Positions 36,168-45,499 of a stretch of 64,000 bases of DNA are shown here, in pieces (position 1 is the first letter of the stretch; each line of letters starts with the position of its first letter). A program made the translations under genes and the position numbers. Origin of the DNA: Azospira oryzae (GTDB lineage Bacteria; Pseudomonadota; Gammaproteobacteria; Burkholderiales; Rhodocyclaceae). The DNA lies in NCBI RefSeq assembly GCF_004217225.1, contig NZ_SHKM01000001.1, forward strand, positions 806,001 to 870,000. Direction: 5' to 3'. The notes below the pieces were generated by a model, which worked only from the letters and a program-made list of their open reading frames with translations, did not search any database and had not been told where the DNA came from.

Positions 36168-37286
36168 TCAGGCCTTGGCAGTGCGCCGCCACAGGGTTTG
36201 CAGCATTCCGGAGAGGTTCCACTGGCGGCTTTCCACATAGAAATGGAAGGCCGTGCCCGCCACGATGCTGCCCAGCCAGGCCAGGACCATGCCCGTCAGC
36301 TGCAGGGCAGGCTCCGCCGGGACGAAGCGGTCAAAAGCGCCATTGACCAGCAGGCAGACCGGGAAATGCACCAGGAAAACGGAATAGGAAACCCGGGAGA
36401 GGAAGGTGATGGCCGTCTGGCCCGGCAAACCCAGGGGCCAGCGTTCCATCCAGCCGCTGCGCCGGGCCAGGCCCAGGGCCAGGGCAGCGCACAGGGCCAC
36501 GGCGATGCGCAGGCGGAAATCCAGAAACAGGGCCACCAGGGCCACCGAGGCGATGATGGCCAGCCAGACGGGGGACTGCCCCCGCTCGGAAGCCCAGTAG
36601 GCCATCACACCCATGCCGTAGGCGCCGAAGAAATAGACGGCCCAGATATCCAAGCTGGCGTCCCGGTTGAAATGGAACAGGGAAGCCAGCACCAGGGAAA
36701 ACACCAGAATCATGCCCAGGCTGTGCACGCCGCGGCTGCGACCGCCGGCCATGGCGGGAATGCGTTCCCGGCCCCAGCGCCCCAGCCAGAGCAGGCCGAC
36801 CAGCAGGGCGAAGAGCTGGAAGTCGATGGCGATATACCAGACCCCGGCGGAGAGGGCATCGAAATCCAGGATGTTGTGCAGCAGGAAGGCGTGGGCCAGC
36901 ACCTGCAGGGCCACGGGCTTGTCCGGGATGGAGTCGTGATCCATCCACAGGCGGGCCACATGGGCGCAGACCACGGCGATGGCCATGGCGGCGAGGAACG
37001 GCGGCACCAGGCGCAGGTAACGCCGCACCAGCATATTGACCGGCTGCCGCGTCAGCAGTTGGCCCTGGGGCGCCAGGGCGCGAATGGCGAGAAAGCCGCC
37101 CACCACCAGGAACACCTGGACGGCGATACGGGCATATTCGCTGAGCCAGCCGATGAGGCCGGGAACCAGCTCCTGGGCGGCATCGGACATGGGGCCGTAG
37201 AAGGCCAGGTGGTGCAGAACGATCAGTTGGGAAGCAAACGCCTTGAGGACGTCGATGAATACCAGGCGGGATGGTCCGGAGGACAT
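36168..37286 (-). CDS. Acyltransferase 3 (OafA-type) membrane protein
   Basis: A 372-residue polytopic protein with about ten membrane helices. Family marks are FIDVLKAFASQLIVLHHLAFYG, with the paired histidines (HH), and the RYLRLVPPFL motif after the second helix, plus VQVFLVVGGFLA. Acyltransferase-3 proteins O-acylate surface polysaccharides or other carbohydrate acceptors; the acceptor here is unknown and no polysaccharide cluster is adjacent. It lies downstream of cphA in the same orientation, separated by 136 bases, so read-through is possible but a functional link is not implied. Confidence 0.88.
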   Translation of the reverse strand: MSSGPSRLVFIDVLKAFASQLIVLHHLAFYGPMSDAAQELVPGLIGWLSEYARIAVQVFLVVGGFLAIRALAPQGQLLTRQPVNMLVRRYLRLVPPFLAAMAIAVVCAHVARLWMDHDSIPDKPVALQVLAHAFLLHNILDFDALSAGVWYIAIDFQLFALLVGLLWLGRWGRERIPAMAGGRSRGVHSLGMILVFSLVLASLFHFNRDASLDIWAVYFFGAYGMGVMAYWASERGQSPVWLAIIASVALVALFLDFRLRIAVALCAALALGLARRSGWMERWPLGLPGQTAITFLSRVSYSVFLVHFPVCLLVNGAFDRFVPAEPALQLTGMVLAWLGSIVAGTAFHFYVESRQWNLSGMLQTLWRRTAKA

Positions 37287-37422
37287 GGCAGCTTGAGCAG
37301 GGGGTCGCCATCGCCGCGGGCGATGGTGGCACGGATTCCAGGTTGTAAATTGCGGTTGAGAGAACGGCCCGGGGACAACGTCCGGGGCCCGCCGTCAGGC
37401 AAACCCCGGAATTGTAGCAAAA

Positions 37423-40008
37423 TCAAGCCTCTTTGACGCGCTTGGCAATATGCTCCAGGGCTTCATCCACCTGATCCACCAGGATCAGGCACAGGTCGCC
37501 CGGGCTCAGCCGGGCCAGGGCCGTGTCGATGGCCAGGAACTCGCCCCGCACCTCCTCCACGTTCCGGGTGCGGCTGGCGCCCTGCAGGCCTTCCCGCAAC
37601 AGGCCCAGCACTTCACCGTCGGCGCGGCCGCGTTGGCAGGCATCCTGGTACAGGATGACCTCGTCGAAGGCACCGCCGAGGATGCGGGTCTGCTGGCGGA
37701 TATCCTCGTCGCGGCGGTCGCCGGCACCGCTGATGACCACGGAACGGCGCTTGGCCGTCATGGTGGCGATGGCGTTGGTCAGGGCCTGGATGGCATCCGG
37801 ATTGTGGCCGTAGTCGGCGATCAGGGTGGCGCCCTTGTAGTCGAACAGGTTGAAACGGCCGGGAGCGGTGGAGGCGTCGCTGACGAAGGTGGCCAGGCCC
37901 TGGCGGATCACCTCCCAGGAGATGCCGATGGCCCAGGCGGCACCGGTGGCCGCCATGACGTTTTCCACCTGGAAGCCGATGCTGCCGTTACGGGTCAGGG
38001 GCACGCCGGAGAGGGGAATGCGATGGACCACGGTGGAACCTTCGGCGGCCACGATGTCGCCGCCTTCCACATAGAGGCCGCGACGGCCCTGGGCGAACTG
38101 GGTGGCCATCACCGGATGGTGCGGATCGGCGGCGAAGAAGGTGACGCTGCCCGGGCAGGACTCGGCCATGCGGGCGACGATGGGGTCGGTGGCATTGAGC
38201 ACGGCGGTGCCGTTGTTGGCCACGTTCTCGACGATGACCCGCTTCACCACCGCCAGGTCTTCCACGGTATTGATGTAGGCCAGGCCCAGGTGGTCGCCCA
38301 TGCCGATATTGGTGACCACGGCCACGTTGCAACGATCGAACCCCAGGCCCTCGCGCAACACGCCGCCCCGGGCGGTTTCCAGCACGGCCGCATCCACATC
38401 CGGGTGCAGCAGGACGTTGCGGGCGCTCTTCGGACCGGAGCAGTCGCCGGTGTCGATGCGCTTGCCCTGGATATAGACACCGTCGGTGCCGGTCATGCCG
38501 GTGCGCTGGCCATTGCAGGTGAACAGGTGGGAAATCAGGCGCACCGTGGTGGTCTTGCCGTTGGTGCCGGCCACGGCCACCACCGGGATGCGGCCGTCGT
38601 CGCCGTCCGGATACATGGTGGAGATGACCGCCTCGCCCACCGCCCGGCCCTTGCCGAAGGAAGGCTGCAGGTGCATGCGCAGGCCGGGGGCCGCATTGAC
38701 CTCAACGATGCCGCCGCCCTGCTCTTCCAGGGGGCGCTGCACGGTCTCGCACACCACGTCCACACCGCAGATGTCCAGGCCCACCATCTGGGCCGCGGCC
38801 ACGGCCTTGGCCGCCAGTTCGGGATGGACGTCGTCGGTGACGTCGGTGGCCGAGCCGCCGGTGGACAGGTTGGCGTTGTTGCGCAGGGGCACCCGGGCGC
38901 CACGGGGCGGCACCGAGTCGGCGTTGTAGTTCTGCCGGGCCAGGGTGGCCAGGGCGATTTCATCGAAACGGATCTTGGTCAGGGAGGTGGCATGGCCCTC
39001 GCCCCGGCGCGGGTCCGCATTCACCTGGTCCACCAGTTGGCGGATGGTATGCACGCCGTCGCCGATGACCTGGGGCGGATCGCGGCGGGCGGCCGCCACC
39101 AGCTGCTTGCCCACCACCAGGACGCGGAAGTCCTGGCCGGGCAGATAGCGCTCCACCATGACGTCGTCGCGGAACTCGGAAGCCACATCGAAGGCTTGGC
39201 GCACTTCCGCCTCGCTCTTCAGGTTGACCGCCACGCCCTTGCCCTGATTACCGTCCCGGGGTTTGACCACCACCGGCAGGCCGATTTCCTGGGCGGCCGC
39301 CCAGGCATCGTCGGCATCGGCCACGGTCCGGCCCCAGGGCACCGGCACGCCAGCGGCGCGCAGCAGTTCCTTGGTCAGTTCCTTGTCCTGGGCGATGGAT
39401 TCGGCAATGGCGCTGGTGCAATCCATTTCGGCCGCCTGGATGCGGCGCTGCTTGCTGCCCCAGCCGAACTGCACCAGGCTGCCCTCGGTCAGACGGCGGA
39501 AGGGGATGTTGCGGGCAATGGCCGCATCGACGATGGAACCGGTGGAAGGACCGAGACGCACGTCCTCGTCCAGTTCCCGCAGGCGGGCCAGCACATTGTC
39601 CAGGTCGAAGGGCGTGTTCTCCAGGGCCGCCTGGCACAGGGACACGGCCAGGTCGAAGGCCAGGCGCCCGACGGGCTCCTCGGTGTATTCCACCACCACC
39701 TGGTAAACCCCGGGGTCCAGGGTTTCGGAAGTGCGGCTGAAGGTCACCGGGCAGCCGGCGGAAGCCTGCAGGCCCAGGGCCGCAAATTGCAGGGCATGGG
39801 CCACGGACGGCAGGGCAGCGGCACCGGCCGGCATGACCAGGCCGATTTCCGGGAAGCGCTCCAGCAGCCGGTCGAGGAAACTTTCCAGCAGGGCGGAAGA
39901 GGCGGGGGAAAAGCGCTCGGCCTCGCTACAGGTAACGATGGCTTCGATGGAGGTGTGGCGGCTCCACAGGTTGGGGCCGCGCAGGGCTCGGATGCGGGAG
40001 ACTTCCAT
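37423..40008 (-). CDS. cphA: Cyanophycin synthetase (CphA1 type)
   Basis: Makes the storage polymer multi-L-arginyl-poly-L-aspartate (cyanophycin) from aspartate and arginine using ATP. The 861-residue protein has the family N-terminus SRIRALRGPNLWSRHT, an ATP-grasp domain (about 210-470, with VVVKPRDGNQGKGVAVN), and a Mur-ligase-like domain with the P-loop GTNGKTT at about 481-487 and the C-terminal lobe (ADYGHNPDAIQAL). All modules are present, so both ligations should be possible. It lies 76 bases downstream of a shorter paralogue. Confidence 0.95.
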   Translation of the reverse strand: MEVSRIRALRGPNLWSRHTSIEAIVTCSEAERFSPASSALLESFLDRLLERFPEIGLVMPAGAAALPSVAHALQFAALGLQASAGCPVTFSRTSETLDPGVYQVVVEYTEEPVGRLAFDLAVSLCQAALENTPFDLDNVLARLRELDEDVRLGPSTGSIVDAAIARNIPFRRLTEGSLVQFGWGSKQRRIQAAEMDCTSAIAESIAQDKELTKELLRAAGVPVPWGRTVADADDAWAAAQEIGLPVVVKPRDGNQGKGVAVNLKSEAEVRQAFDVASEFRDDVMVERYLPGQDFRVLVVGKQLVAAARRDPPQVIGDGVHTIRQLVDQVNADPRRGEGHATSLTKIRFDEIALATLARQNYNADSVPPRGARVPLRNNANLSTGGSATDVTDDVHPELAAKAVAAAQMVGLDICGVDVVCETVQRPLEEQGGGIVEVNAAPGLRMHLQPSFGKGRAVGEAVISTMYPDGDDGRIPVVAVAGTNGKTTTVRLISHLFTCNGQRTGMTGTDGVYIQGKRIDTGDCSGPKSARNVLLHPDVDAAVLETARGGVLREGLGFDRCNVAVVTNIGMGDHLGLAYINTVEDLAVVKRVIVENVANNGTAVLNATDPIVARMAESCPGSVTFFAADPHHPVMATQFAQGRRGLYVEGGDIVAAEGSTVVHRIPLSGVPLTRNGSIGFQVENVMAATGAAWAIGISWEVIRQGLATFVSDASTAPGRFNLFDYKGATLIADYGHNPDAIQALTNAIATMTAKRRSVVISGAGDRRDEDIRQQTRILGGAFDEVILYQDACQRGRADGEVLGLLREGLQGASRTRNVEEVRGEFLAIDTALARLSPGDLCLILVDQVDEALEHIAKRVKEA

Positions 40009-40084
40009 AAAAAATCCTGTTGTGACCGTTTAGTCGGGCCTGCCCGGGAAAGCCCGGGACAGGCGTCTCGTCAGTCGGCAATCA

Positions 40085-42253
40085 TCAAATGGCGGGTGCG
40101 GCGTCCAGCACGAAGGTTTCCAGGCCGGCGCGGATCACCTCGGGGGCAATGTCCAGGGCCCGGGCCGTGGCCACGGCGGCCAGCACGTTCTCGGCCTGGA
40201 AGGCTTCGCCGCCGGCAGCCATGGGCACCTGGGCCAGGTCCAGCAGCTTGGTTTCCTCCCAGCCCTTGGCCAGGACCACGGCACCTTCCCGCAGCAGCAC
40301 GGCACGACCGCCCTTGGAGCGGTGCTCGGCCAGTACCGGCAGGCTCGGATCGGCGGCGAAATAGATCACCTCGCCGTCGCACAGCTCGGCCATCTCCACC
40401 AGCTGGGGTTCCCGGGCATTGAGCACGGCGACGCCGGTGGGCAGCACCACGTCCACCTGGGTACGCAGGGTGGTGAAGCGCTTCTCCGGGGAGTCCATGT
40501 AGTACTTGCTGAGGTCCTCGATGGGCTCGAAATTGGTCAGCACCCCCACCTGGCAACGGTCGTAGGCCAGGCCTTCGGTGACGATGGAAGTGGCGCTGTT
40601 CTCGATCACGGCAGCCTGCACCGAACGGTTCATCAGGACGCGGCGGGCCGTATCCCACTGGGCCCGGTCCCCGGCTTCCACCAGGCGGCGGTCCAGGTAC
40701 AGACCGGTGCTGCAGGCCAGGCCGGTGTAGTGGCCGGACAATTCGAGCAGGCGGGTGACGACGCGGGCCACGGTGGTCTTGCCCTTGCCGCCGCTGATGC
40801 CCACCACGGGGATGCGGCCGCTGTCGCCGTTGGGGAACAGGTGTTCGACGATGGCCTTGCCCACAGGCTGGGGCTCGCCGGCAGCGGGCTTGATGTGCAT
40901 CAGCAGGCCGGGACCGGCATTGACCTCGACGATGGCGCCGCCCTGGTCGGCCAGGGGCTTGGACACGTCCTCCACCACCAGGTCCACCCCGGCGATGTCC
41001 AGACCGACGATGCGGGCCGCCAGGGCCACGGTCTCGGCCGTATCCGGATGCACTTCGGCGGTACAGTCGATGGAGACGTTGCCGTTGCGCTGGATCACCA
41101 CCACCTTGCCTTCCGGCGGCACGCCGTCGGGCTCGAAGCCCTGACGCCGGACCTCCAGGCGGGCGGCGGAATCCAGGCGGACCCGGTTGAGCGGATGATC
41201 TTCGCTGTTGCCGCGGCGGGGATCGGAATTCAGTTGCAGCTCGATCAGTTCCAGCACGGTGGATTTGCCGTCCCCCACCACCTGGGCAGTCTCGCCCCGG
41301 GAGGCGGCCACCATGCGGCCGCCCACCACCAGCAGGCGATGTTCGTTGCCTGGAATAAAACGTTCGACGATGACTTCGCTGCCTTCGTCCTGGGCCACGC
41401 TGAAGGCGGTCTCGATCTCTTCCCGGGTGGTCAGGTTGGTGAACACGCCGCGGCCATGGTTGCCGTCGCTGGGCTTGACCACCACCGGCAGGCCGATGTC
41501 CTCGGCCGCTTCCCAGGCATCTTCCGGCGACTTGACGGTGACGCCCTCGGGGACCGGCACGCCACAGGAGGCCAGCAGGCTCTTGGTCAGGTCCTTGTCC
41601 CGGGAAATGCTTTCGGCAATGGCGCTGGTGCGGTCCGTCTCGGCCGTCCAGATGCGGCGCTGGCGGGAACCGTAACCCAGCTGCACCAGGTTGCCGGTGG
41701 ACAGGCGGATGAAGGGCAGATGCCGGCTCTCGGCGGCTTCCACGATACAGCCGGTGGAGGGGCCGAGGCAGTAGTCGTCCACCAGCTCCCGCAGGTGGCT
41801 CACCGCCGCCGCCACGTCGAAGGGCTTGTCCTCGATCCCGGCCATGACCAGGTCCCGGGCCGCTTCCAGGGCGTAGCGGGTGACCATCTCGTGCCAGGCC
41901 GTCACCACTACCTTGTAGACGCCGCGGATCGGCACTTCCCGGGCGCGGCCGAAGCCGCCGGGCATGCCGGCCAGGGCCTGCAGCTCCAGGGAGACGTGCT
42001 CCATGATGTGGCCGGGCCAGGTCCCCTCTTCCACCCGGCGCAGGAAGCCGCCGCGCTCGTCATAGCTGCAGCGGTGTTCCACCAGGCCGGGCAGCCAGGA
42101 TGAGAGGCGCTCGTAGAAACCGGGGATGGTGTTGGACGGACAGTCCTCCAGATCGCCGATGTCGATCAGGGCTTCGAGGACGGGGGTGTAGGTCCAGACG
42201 TTGGGACCCTTGAGATGGGTAATGCTCAGAAATTTGATTGTCTTGTGGCTCAT
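40085..42253 (-). CDS. Short cyanophycin synthetase paralogue lacking the Mur C-terminal lobe
   Basis: A 722-residue CphA homologue with the same module order as the full-length enzyme: N-terminal domain, ATP-grasp (VVVKPSDGNHGRGVFTN at about 258) and Mur-ligase central domain. The Mur P-loop is GGKGKTT (about 489-495) rather than GTNGKTT. The protein ends (ETFVLDAAPAI) exactly where the Mur C-terminal lobe begins in the partner. This resembles the CphA2/CphA' class, some members of which join beta-Asp-Arg dipeptides rather than free amino acids. It is first in the two-gene unit and divergent from the ABC transporter. Confidence 0.9.
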   Translation of the reverse strand: MSHKTIKFLSITHLKGPNVWTYTPVLEALIDIGDLEDCPSNTIPGFYERLSSWLPGLVEHRCSYDERGGFLRRVEEGTWPGHIMEHVSLELQALAGMPGGFGRAREVPIRGVYKVVVTAWHEMVTRYALEAARDLVMAGIEDKPFDVAAAVSHLRELVDDYCLGPSTGCIVEAAESRHLPFIRLSTGNLVQLGYGSRQRRIWTAETDRTSAIAESISRDKDLTKSLLASCGVPVPEGVTVKSPEDAWEAAEDIGLPVVVKPSDGNHGRGVFTNLTTREEIETAFSVAQDEGSEVIVERFIPGNEHRLLVVGGRMVAASRGETAQVVGDGKSTVLELIELQLNSDPRRGNSEDHPLNRVRLDSAARLEVRRQGFEPDGVPPEGKVVVIQRNGNVSIDCTAEVHPDTAETVALAARIVGLDIAGVDLVVEDVSKPLADQGGAIVEVNAGPGLLMHIKPAAGEPQPVGKAIVEHLFPNGDSGRIPVVGISGGKGKTTVARVVTRLLELSGHYTGLACSTGLYLDRRLVEAGDRAQWDTARRVLMNRSVQAAVIENSATSIVTEGLAYDRCQVGVLTNFEPIEDLSKYYMDSPEKRFTTLRTQVDVVLPTGVAVLNAREPQLVEMAELCDGEVIYFAADPSLPVLAEHRSKGGRAVLLREGAVVLAKGWEETKLLDLAQVPMAAGGEAFQAENVLAAVATARALDIAPEVIRAGLETFVLDAAPAI

Positions 42254-42553
42254 ACCTTGTGCCGGAACCGGGGAACCTGCAGGCTCAGGTCAACTCCTTG
42301 GGGAAAACTGCGTTTAGCTTAGCTTCCGCGCAATTTCCGATGTAGCCCAAGAAGGGATCAACCTGGCCCGTTTTTCCGGGGGACTCTCCTTTGTAAGGTA
42401 AAATCAACGCGCAACTTTTCTTTTGGTTCACCGGCGGGTGCAAAAATTATTTCACAAAACGTAGAACCCTTACGGGAAATTTCCAAGCTGTCCTCCCAAT
42501 CCGCATCCCTCACCACCACTCTGGAAGAGCTTCCCGGTGCCTGGCTGACGGAG
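42254..42553. other. 300-bp divergent region between the cphA unit and the ABC transporter
   Basis: No ORF of its own. The right half carries GTAAAATCAACGCG, a likely -10 (TAAAAT at 42399-42404) for the plus-strand genes without a good -35. The reading frame of the ABC transporter is open leftward to 42323, so the real protein may begin inside this stretch (see the ABC entry). Nothing else is recognised. Confidence 0.5.
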
Positions 42554-44761
42554 TTGTCCGCCCTCCTGGGGCCGGACGAAACCATCCTGGCCCACCTGGA
42601 ACTGGACCTGGACAAGACCCTGCGCTTTGCCCGGGGCCTGGTCCTGGTCACCGACCGCCAGCTCATCGCCCGCAGCGGCGAAGAGCCTGCCTGGCAGGCC
42701 TTTCCCTACCGGGCCGGCCTCCACCTGCAGCGTCGGGATCATGCCGGCGTGGCCAGCCTGGAGCTGGTGGACGAGCAGCGCCAGCTGGCCCGCTGGCGCC
42801 ACACCCTGGGCAAGGACACCAACGCCCGCCAGGTGCTGGACCACTTCGAGCAGCAGCGCGACGCCGCCGTCAGCGGCCAGCCCGTGGAAGCCCCGCCCGC
42901 CGCCATCTGCGCCCGCTGCGGCGCCCCCCTGGTGCCAGGCCAAGACGACTGCCCGAGCTGCGCCAAGGAGCTGTACACCCCGCCCTCCACCTGGACCCTG
43001 TTCCGCCTGTGGCGCTTCGCCCGGCCCTACCGGGGCCAGCTGCTGGCCGGCTTCATCCTGACCCTGATCTCCACCGCCGCCACCCTGGTGGCGCCCTACA
43101 TGACCATGCCCCTCATGGACGAGGTGCTGATCCCCTACCAGAACGGCCAGCCCCTGGACACCGGCAAGGTCTACTTCTATCTGGGCGGCCTGCTGGGTTC
43201 GGCCCTGCTGGCCTGGGGCCTGGGCTGGGCCAAGACCTACATCCTGGCCCTGGTGTCGGAGCGCCTCGGCGCCGACCTGCGCAGCCAGACCTACGAACAC
43301 CTGCTCAAGCTGTCCCTGGAATACTTCGGCGGCAAGCGCACCGGCGACCTGATGGCCCGCATCGGCAGCGAGTCGGACCGCATCTGCGTCTTCCTCTCCC
43401 TGTACCTGCTGGACTTCTTCACCGACGTGCTGATGATCACCATGACGGCGGTGATCCTGGTCTCCATCAATCCCTGGCTGGCGGCGGTGACCCTCATTCC
43501 CCTGCCCTTCATCGTCTGGCTCATCCATGTGGTGCGGGACAAGCTGCGCCACGGCTTCGAGCAGATCGACCGGGTCTGGTCCGGCGTCACCAGCGTGCTG
43601 GCCGACACCATCCCGGGCATCCGGGTGGTCAAGGCCTTCGCCCAGGAAAAGCGGGAAACCAGCCGTTTCAAGGACGCCAACCAGCGCAACCTGGAGGCCA
43701 ATGACCGGGTGAACCGGCTGTGGTCCCTCTTCTCCCCCACCATCACCCTGCTCACGGAAGTGGGCCTGCTCATCGTCTGGGGCCTGGGCATCTGGCTGGT
43801 GACCAAGAACCAGGTGACCGTGGGCACCCTGGCCGCCTTCCTGGCCTACATCGGGCGCTTCTACACCCGCCTCGATTCCATGAGCCGCATCGTCTCCCAC
43901 ACCCAGAAGGCAGCTTCCGGCGCCAAGCGCATCTTCGACATCCTGGACCACGTTTCCAGCGTGCCGGAACCGGTCAAGCCCCAGCACCTGACCAAGGTGG
44001 AAGGCGGCATCACCGTGGAGCGGGTGGGCTTCCGCTACGGCAACCGCACCGTGCTGCGGGGCGTGGACCTGAAGATCAACCCGGGCGAGATGATCGGCCT
44101 GGTGGGCCACTCCGGCTCCGGCAAGAGCACCCTGGTGAACCTCATCTGCCGCTTCTACGATGTGGGCGAGGGGGCCATCTGCATCGACGGCGTGGACGTG
44201 CGCAACATCCCCGTGTCCGAATACCGCAAGCACATCGGCCTGGTGCTGCAGGAGCCCTTCCTCTTCTTCGGCACCATTGCCGAGAACATCGCCTACGGCA
44301 AGCCGGACGCCAGCCGGGAGGAAATCGTTGCCGCCGCCCGGGCCGCCCATGCCCACGAGTTCATCCTGCGCCTGCCCCACGGCTACGATTCCCTGGTGGG
44401 CGAACGGGGCCAGGCCCTTTCCGGCGGCGAGCGCCAGCGCATCTCCATCGCCCGGGCCCTGCTCATCGACCCCAAGATCCTGATCCTGGACGAAGCCACC
44501 TCCGCCGTGGATACGGAAACCGAACTGGAAATCCAGGGCGCCCTGGACAACCTGATCAAGGGCCGCACCACCATCGCCATCGCCCACCGCCTGTCCACCC
44601 TGCGCAAGGCCGACCGGCTGGTGGTCATGGATCGCGGCGTGGTGGTGGAAGAAGGCCAGCACGACGAACTGATCGCCAAGGAAGGCGCCTACTACCGCCT
44701 GTACACCGCCCAGACCAAGCAGCTCGACGAGCAGCTGGCCGAGCGTGAGAGCGAGGAATGA
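42554..44761 (+). CDS. Cyanophycin-metabolism-associated ABC transporter (fused permease/ATPase)
   Basis: A 735-residue half-transporter with unusual N-terminal additions: a PH/GRAM-like beta-rich stretch (about 10-100), then a zinc ribbon with C119, C122, C133 and C136 (CARCGAPLVPGQDDCPSC), then six membrane helices (about 155-440) and an ATPase domain with Walker A GHSGSGKST and signature LSGGERQR. The position divergent from cphA and overlapping the DUF1854 gene by 4 bases matches a conserved cyanophycin-linked pair. The substrate is unknown. Only a TTG start (42554) is available with normal start codons; the frame runs on upstream (ELPGAWLTELS), so the true start may be a rare CTG/ATT codon. 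Confidence 0.88.
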   Translation: MSALLGPDETILAHLELDLDKTLRFARGLVLVTDRQLIARSGEEPAWQAFPYRAGLHLQRRDHAGVASLELVDEQRQLARWRHTLGKDTNARQVLDHFEQQRDAAVSGQPVEAPPAAICARCGAPLVPGQDDCPSCAKELYTPPSTWTLFRLWRFARPYRGQLLAGFILTLISTAATLVAPYMTMPLMDEVLIPYQNGQPLDTGKVYFYLGGLLGSALLAWGLGWAKTYILALVSERLGADLRSQTYEHLLKLSLEYFGGKRTGDLMARIGSESDRICVFLSLYLLDFFTDVLMITMTAVILVSINPWLAAVTLIPLPFIVWLIHVVRDKLRHGFEQIDRVWSGVTSVLADTIPGIRVVKAFAQEKRETSRFKDANQRNLEANDRVNRLWSLFSPTITLLTEVGLLIVWGLGIWLVTKNQVTVGTLAAFLAYIGRFYTRLDSMSRIVSHTQKAASGAKRIFDILDHVSSVPEPVKPQHLTKVEGGITVERVGFRYGNRTVLRGVDLKINPGEMIGLVGHSGSGKSTLVNLICRFYDVGEGAICIDGVDVRNIPVSEYRKHIGLVLQEPFLFFGTIAENIAYGKPDASREEIVAAARAAHAHEFILRLPHGYDSLVGERGQALSGGERQRISIARALLIDPKILILDEATSAVDTETELEIQGALDNLIKGRTTIAIAHRLSTLRKADRLVVMDRGVVVEEGQHDELIAKEGAYYRLYTAQTKQLDEQLAERESEE

Positions 44762-45237
44762 ACGCCATGACGCCCTGCAATTTCACCCTGATTCGCAATC
44801 CCTTCGGCCAGCTGGTGTTCACCGGCGCAGAGGGCGACGTCCACGAAGGCGTGGTGCCGGTGCGCGCCTTCGGCATCACCGCCCCGGACGAGGGCCTGGC
44901 CCTGGTCAACGCCCACGGCAAGGAACTGCTGTGGATCGAGCGTCTGGCCGACCTGCCGGAAGGCCCGCGGCAACTGGTGGTCGAAGAACTGGCCAACCGG
45001 GAGTTCATGCCGGTCATCTCCCGCATCGTGCACGTCTCCAGCTTCGCCACCCCCAGCACCTGGGACGTGGAAACGGACCGGGGCAACGCCCGCCTGGTGC
45101 TCAAGGGCGAGGACGACATCCGCCGCCTCAACCAGCAGGCCCTGCTCATTTCCGACAGCCACGGCGTGCAGTACCTGATCCGCAACCGCCAGGCCCTGGA
45201 CAAGCCCAGCCGCAAGTTTCTCGAACGCTTCCTGTAA
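44758..45237 (+). CDS. DUF1854 protein associated with cyanophycin metabolism
   Basis: A 159-residue cytoplasmic protein. The FTLIRNPFGQLVFTGAEGD opening, VVPVRAFGITAPDEGLAL, and the ending LISDSHGVQYLIRNRQALD are characteristic of DUF1854. The start overlaps the ABC transporter stop by 4 bases (ATGA), so it is translationally coupled. It has no catalytic motif that I can identify; it may be a regulator or accessory subunit of the transporter. It is the last gene of the plus-strand cyanophycin unit and is followed by an inverted-repeat element. Confidence 0.88.
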   Translation: MNAMTPCNFTLIRNPFGQLVFTGAEGDVHEGVVPVRAFGITAPDEGLALVNAHGKELLWIERLADLPEGPRQLVVEELANREFMPVISRIVHVSSFATPSTWDVETDRGNARLVLKGEDDIRRLNQQALLISDSHGVQYLIRNRQALDKPSRKFLERFL

Positions 45238-45243
45238 GAACCT

Positions 45244-45485
45244 TTGCCACAGAGGGCACAGAGAGCGAATACCTGCTGGCCGGAGAGGTAATATTGGCGC
45301 CATTCTTCACCGCTGCACCGCGAAGAATGTCATCCCTCCTGCCTCTCCGGGCAGTGTCATTTCCAGCGGCCAGCTGAAATAATCTGAACTCCTGTCGCCC
45401 GCGGCGCACCAAGTAACGCCTGCCCGACCCCATGGCGTTACGGCTTTCCCCCTTTTACTCTGTGTTCTCTGTGCCTCTGTGGCAA
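45244..45485. repeat. ~240-bp inverted-repeat element with nested hairpins
   Basis: Bounded by near-perfect terminal inverted repeats: TTGCCACAGAGGGCACAGAG (45244-45263) against TCTCTGTGCCTCTGTGGCAA (45466-45485), with one extra G in the left arm. Inside are further complementary pairs: GCTGGCCG (45275-45282)/CGGCCAGC (45367-45374), CGGAGAGG (45281-45288)/CCTCTCCG (45342-45349), and CATTCTTC (45301-45308)/GAAGAATG (45322-45329). The terminal sequence belongs to a common class of short dispersed repeats that give spurious CHRGTENTE-like peptides. No transposase is encoded. It lies between the DUF1854 gene and the RlhA-type gene. Confidence 0.7.
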
Positions 45486-45499
45486 TAAAAGATTCCCCC

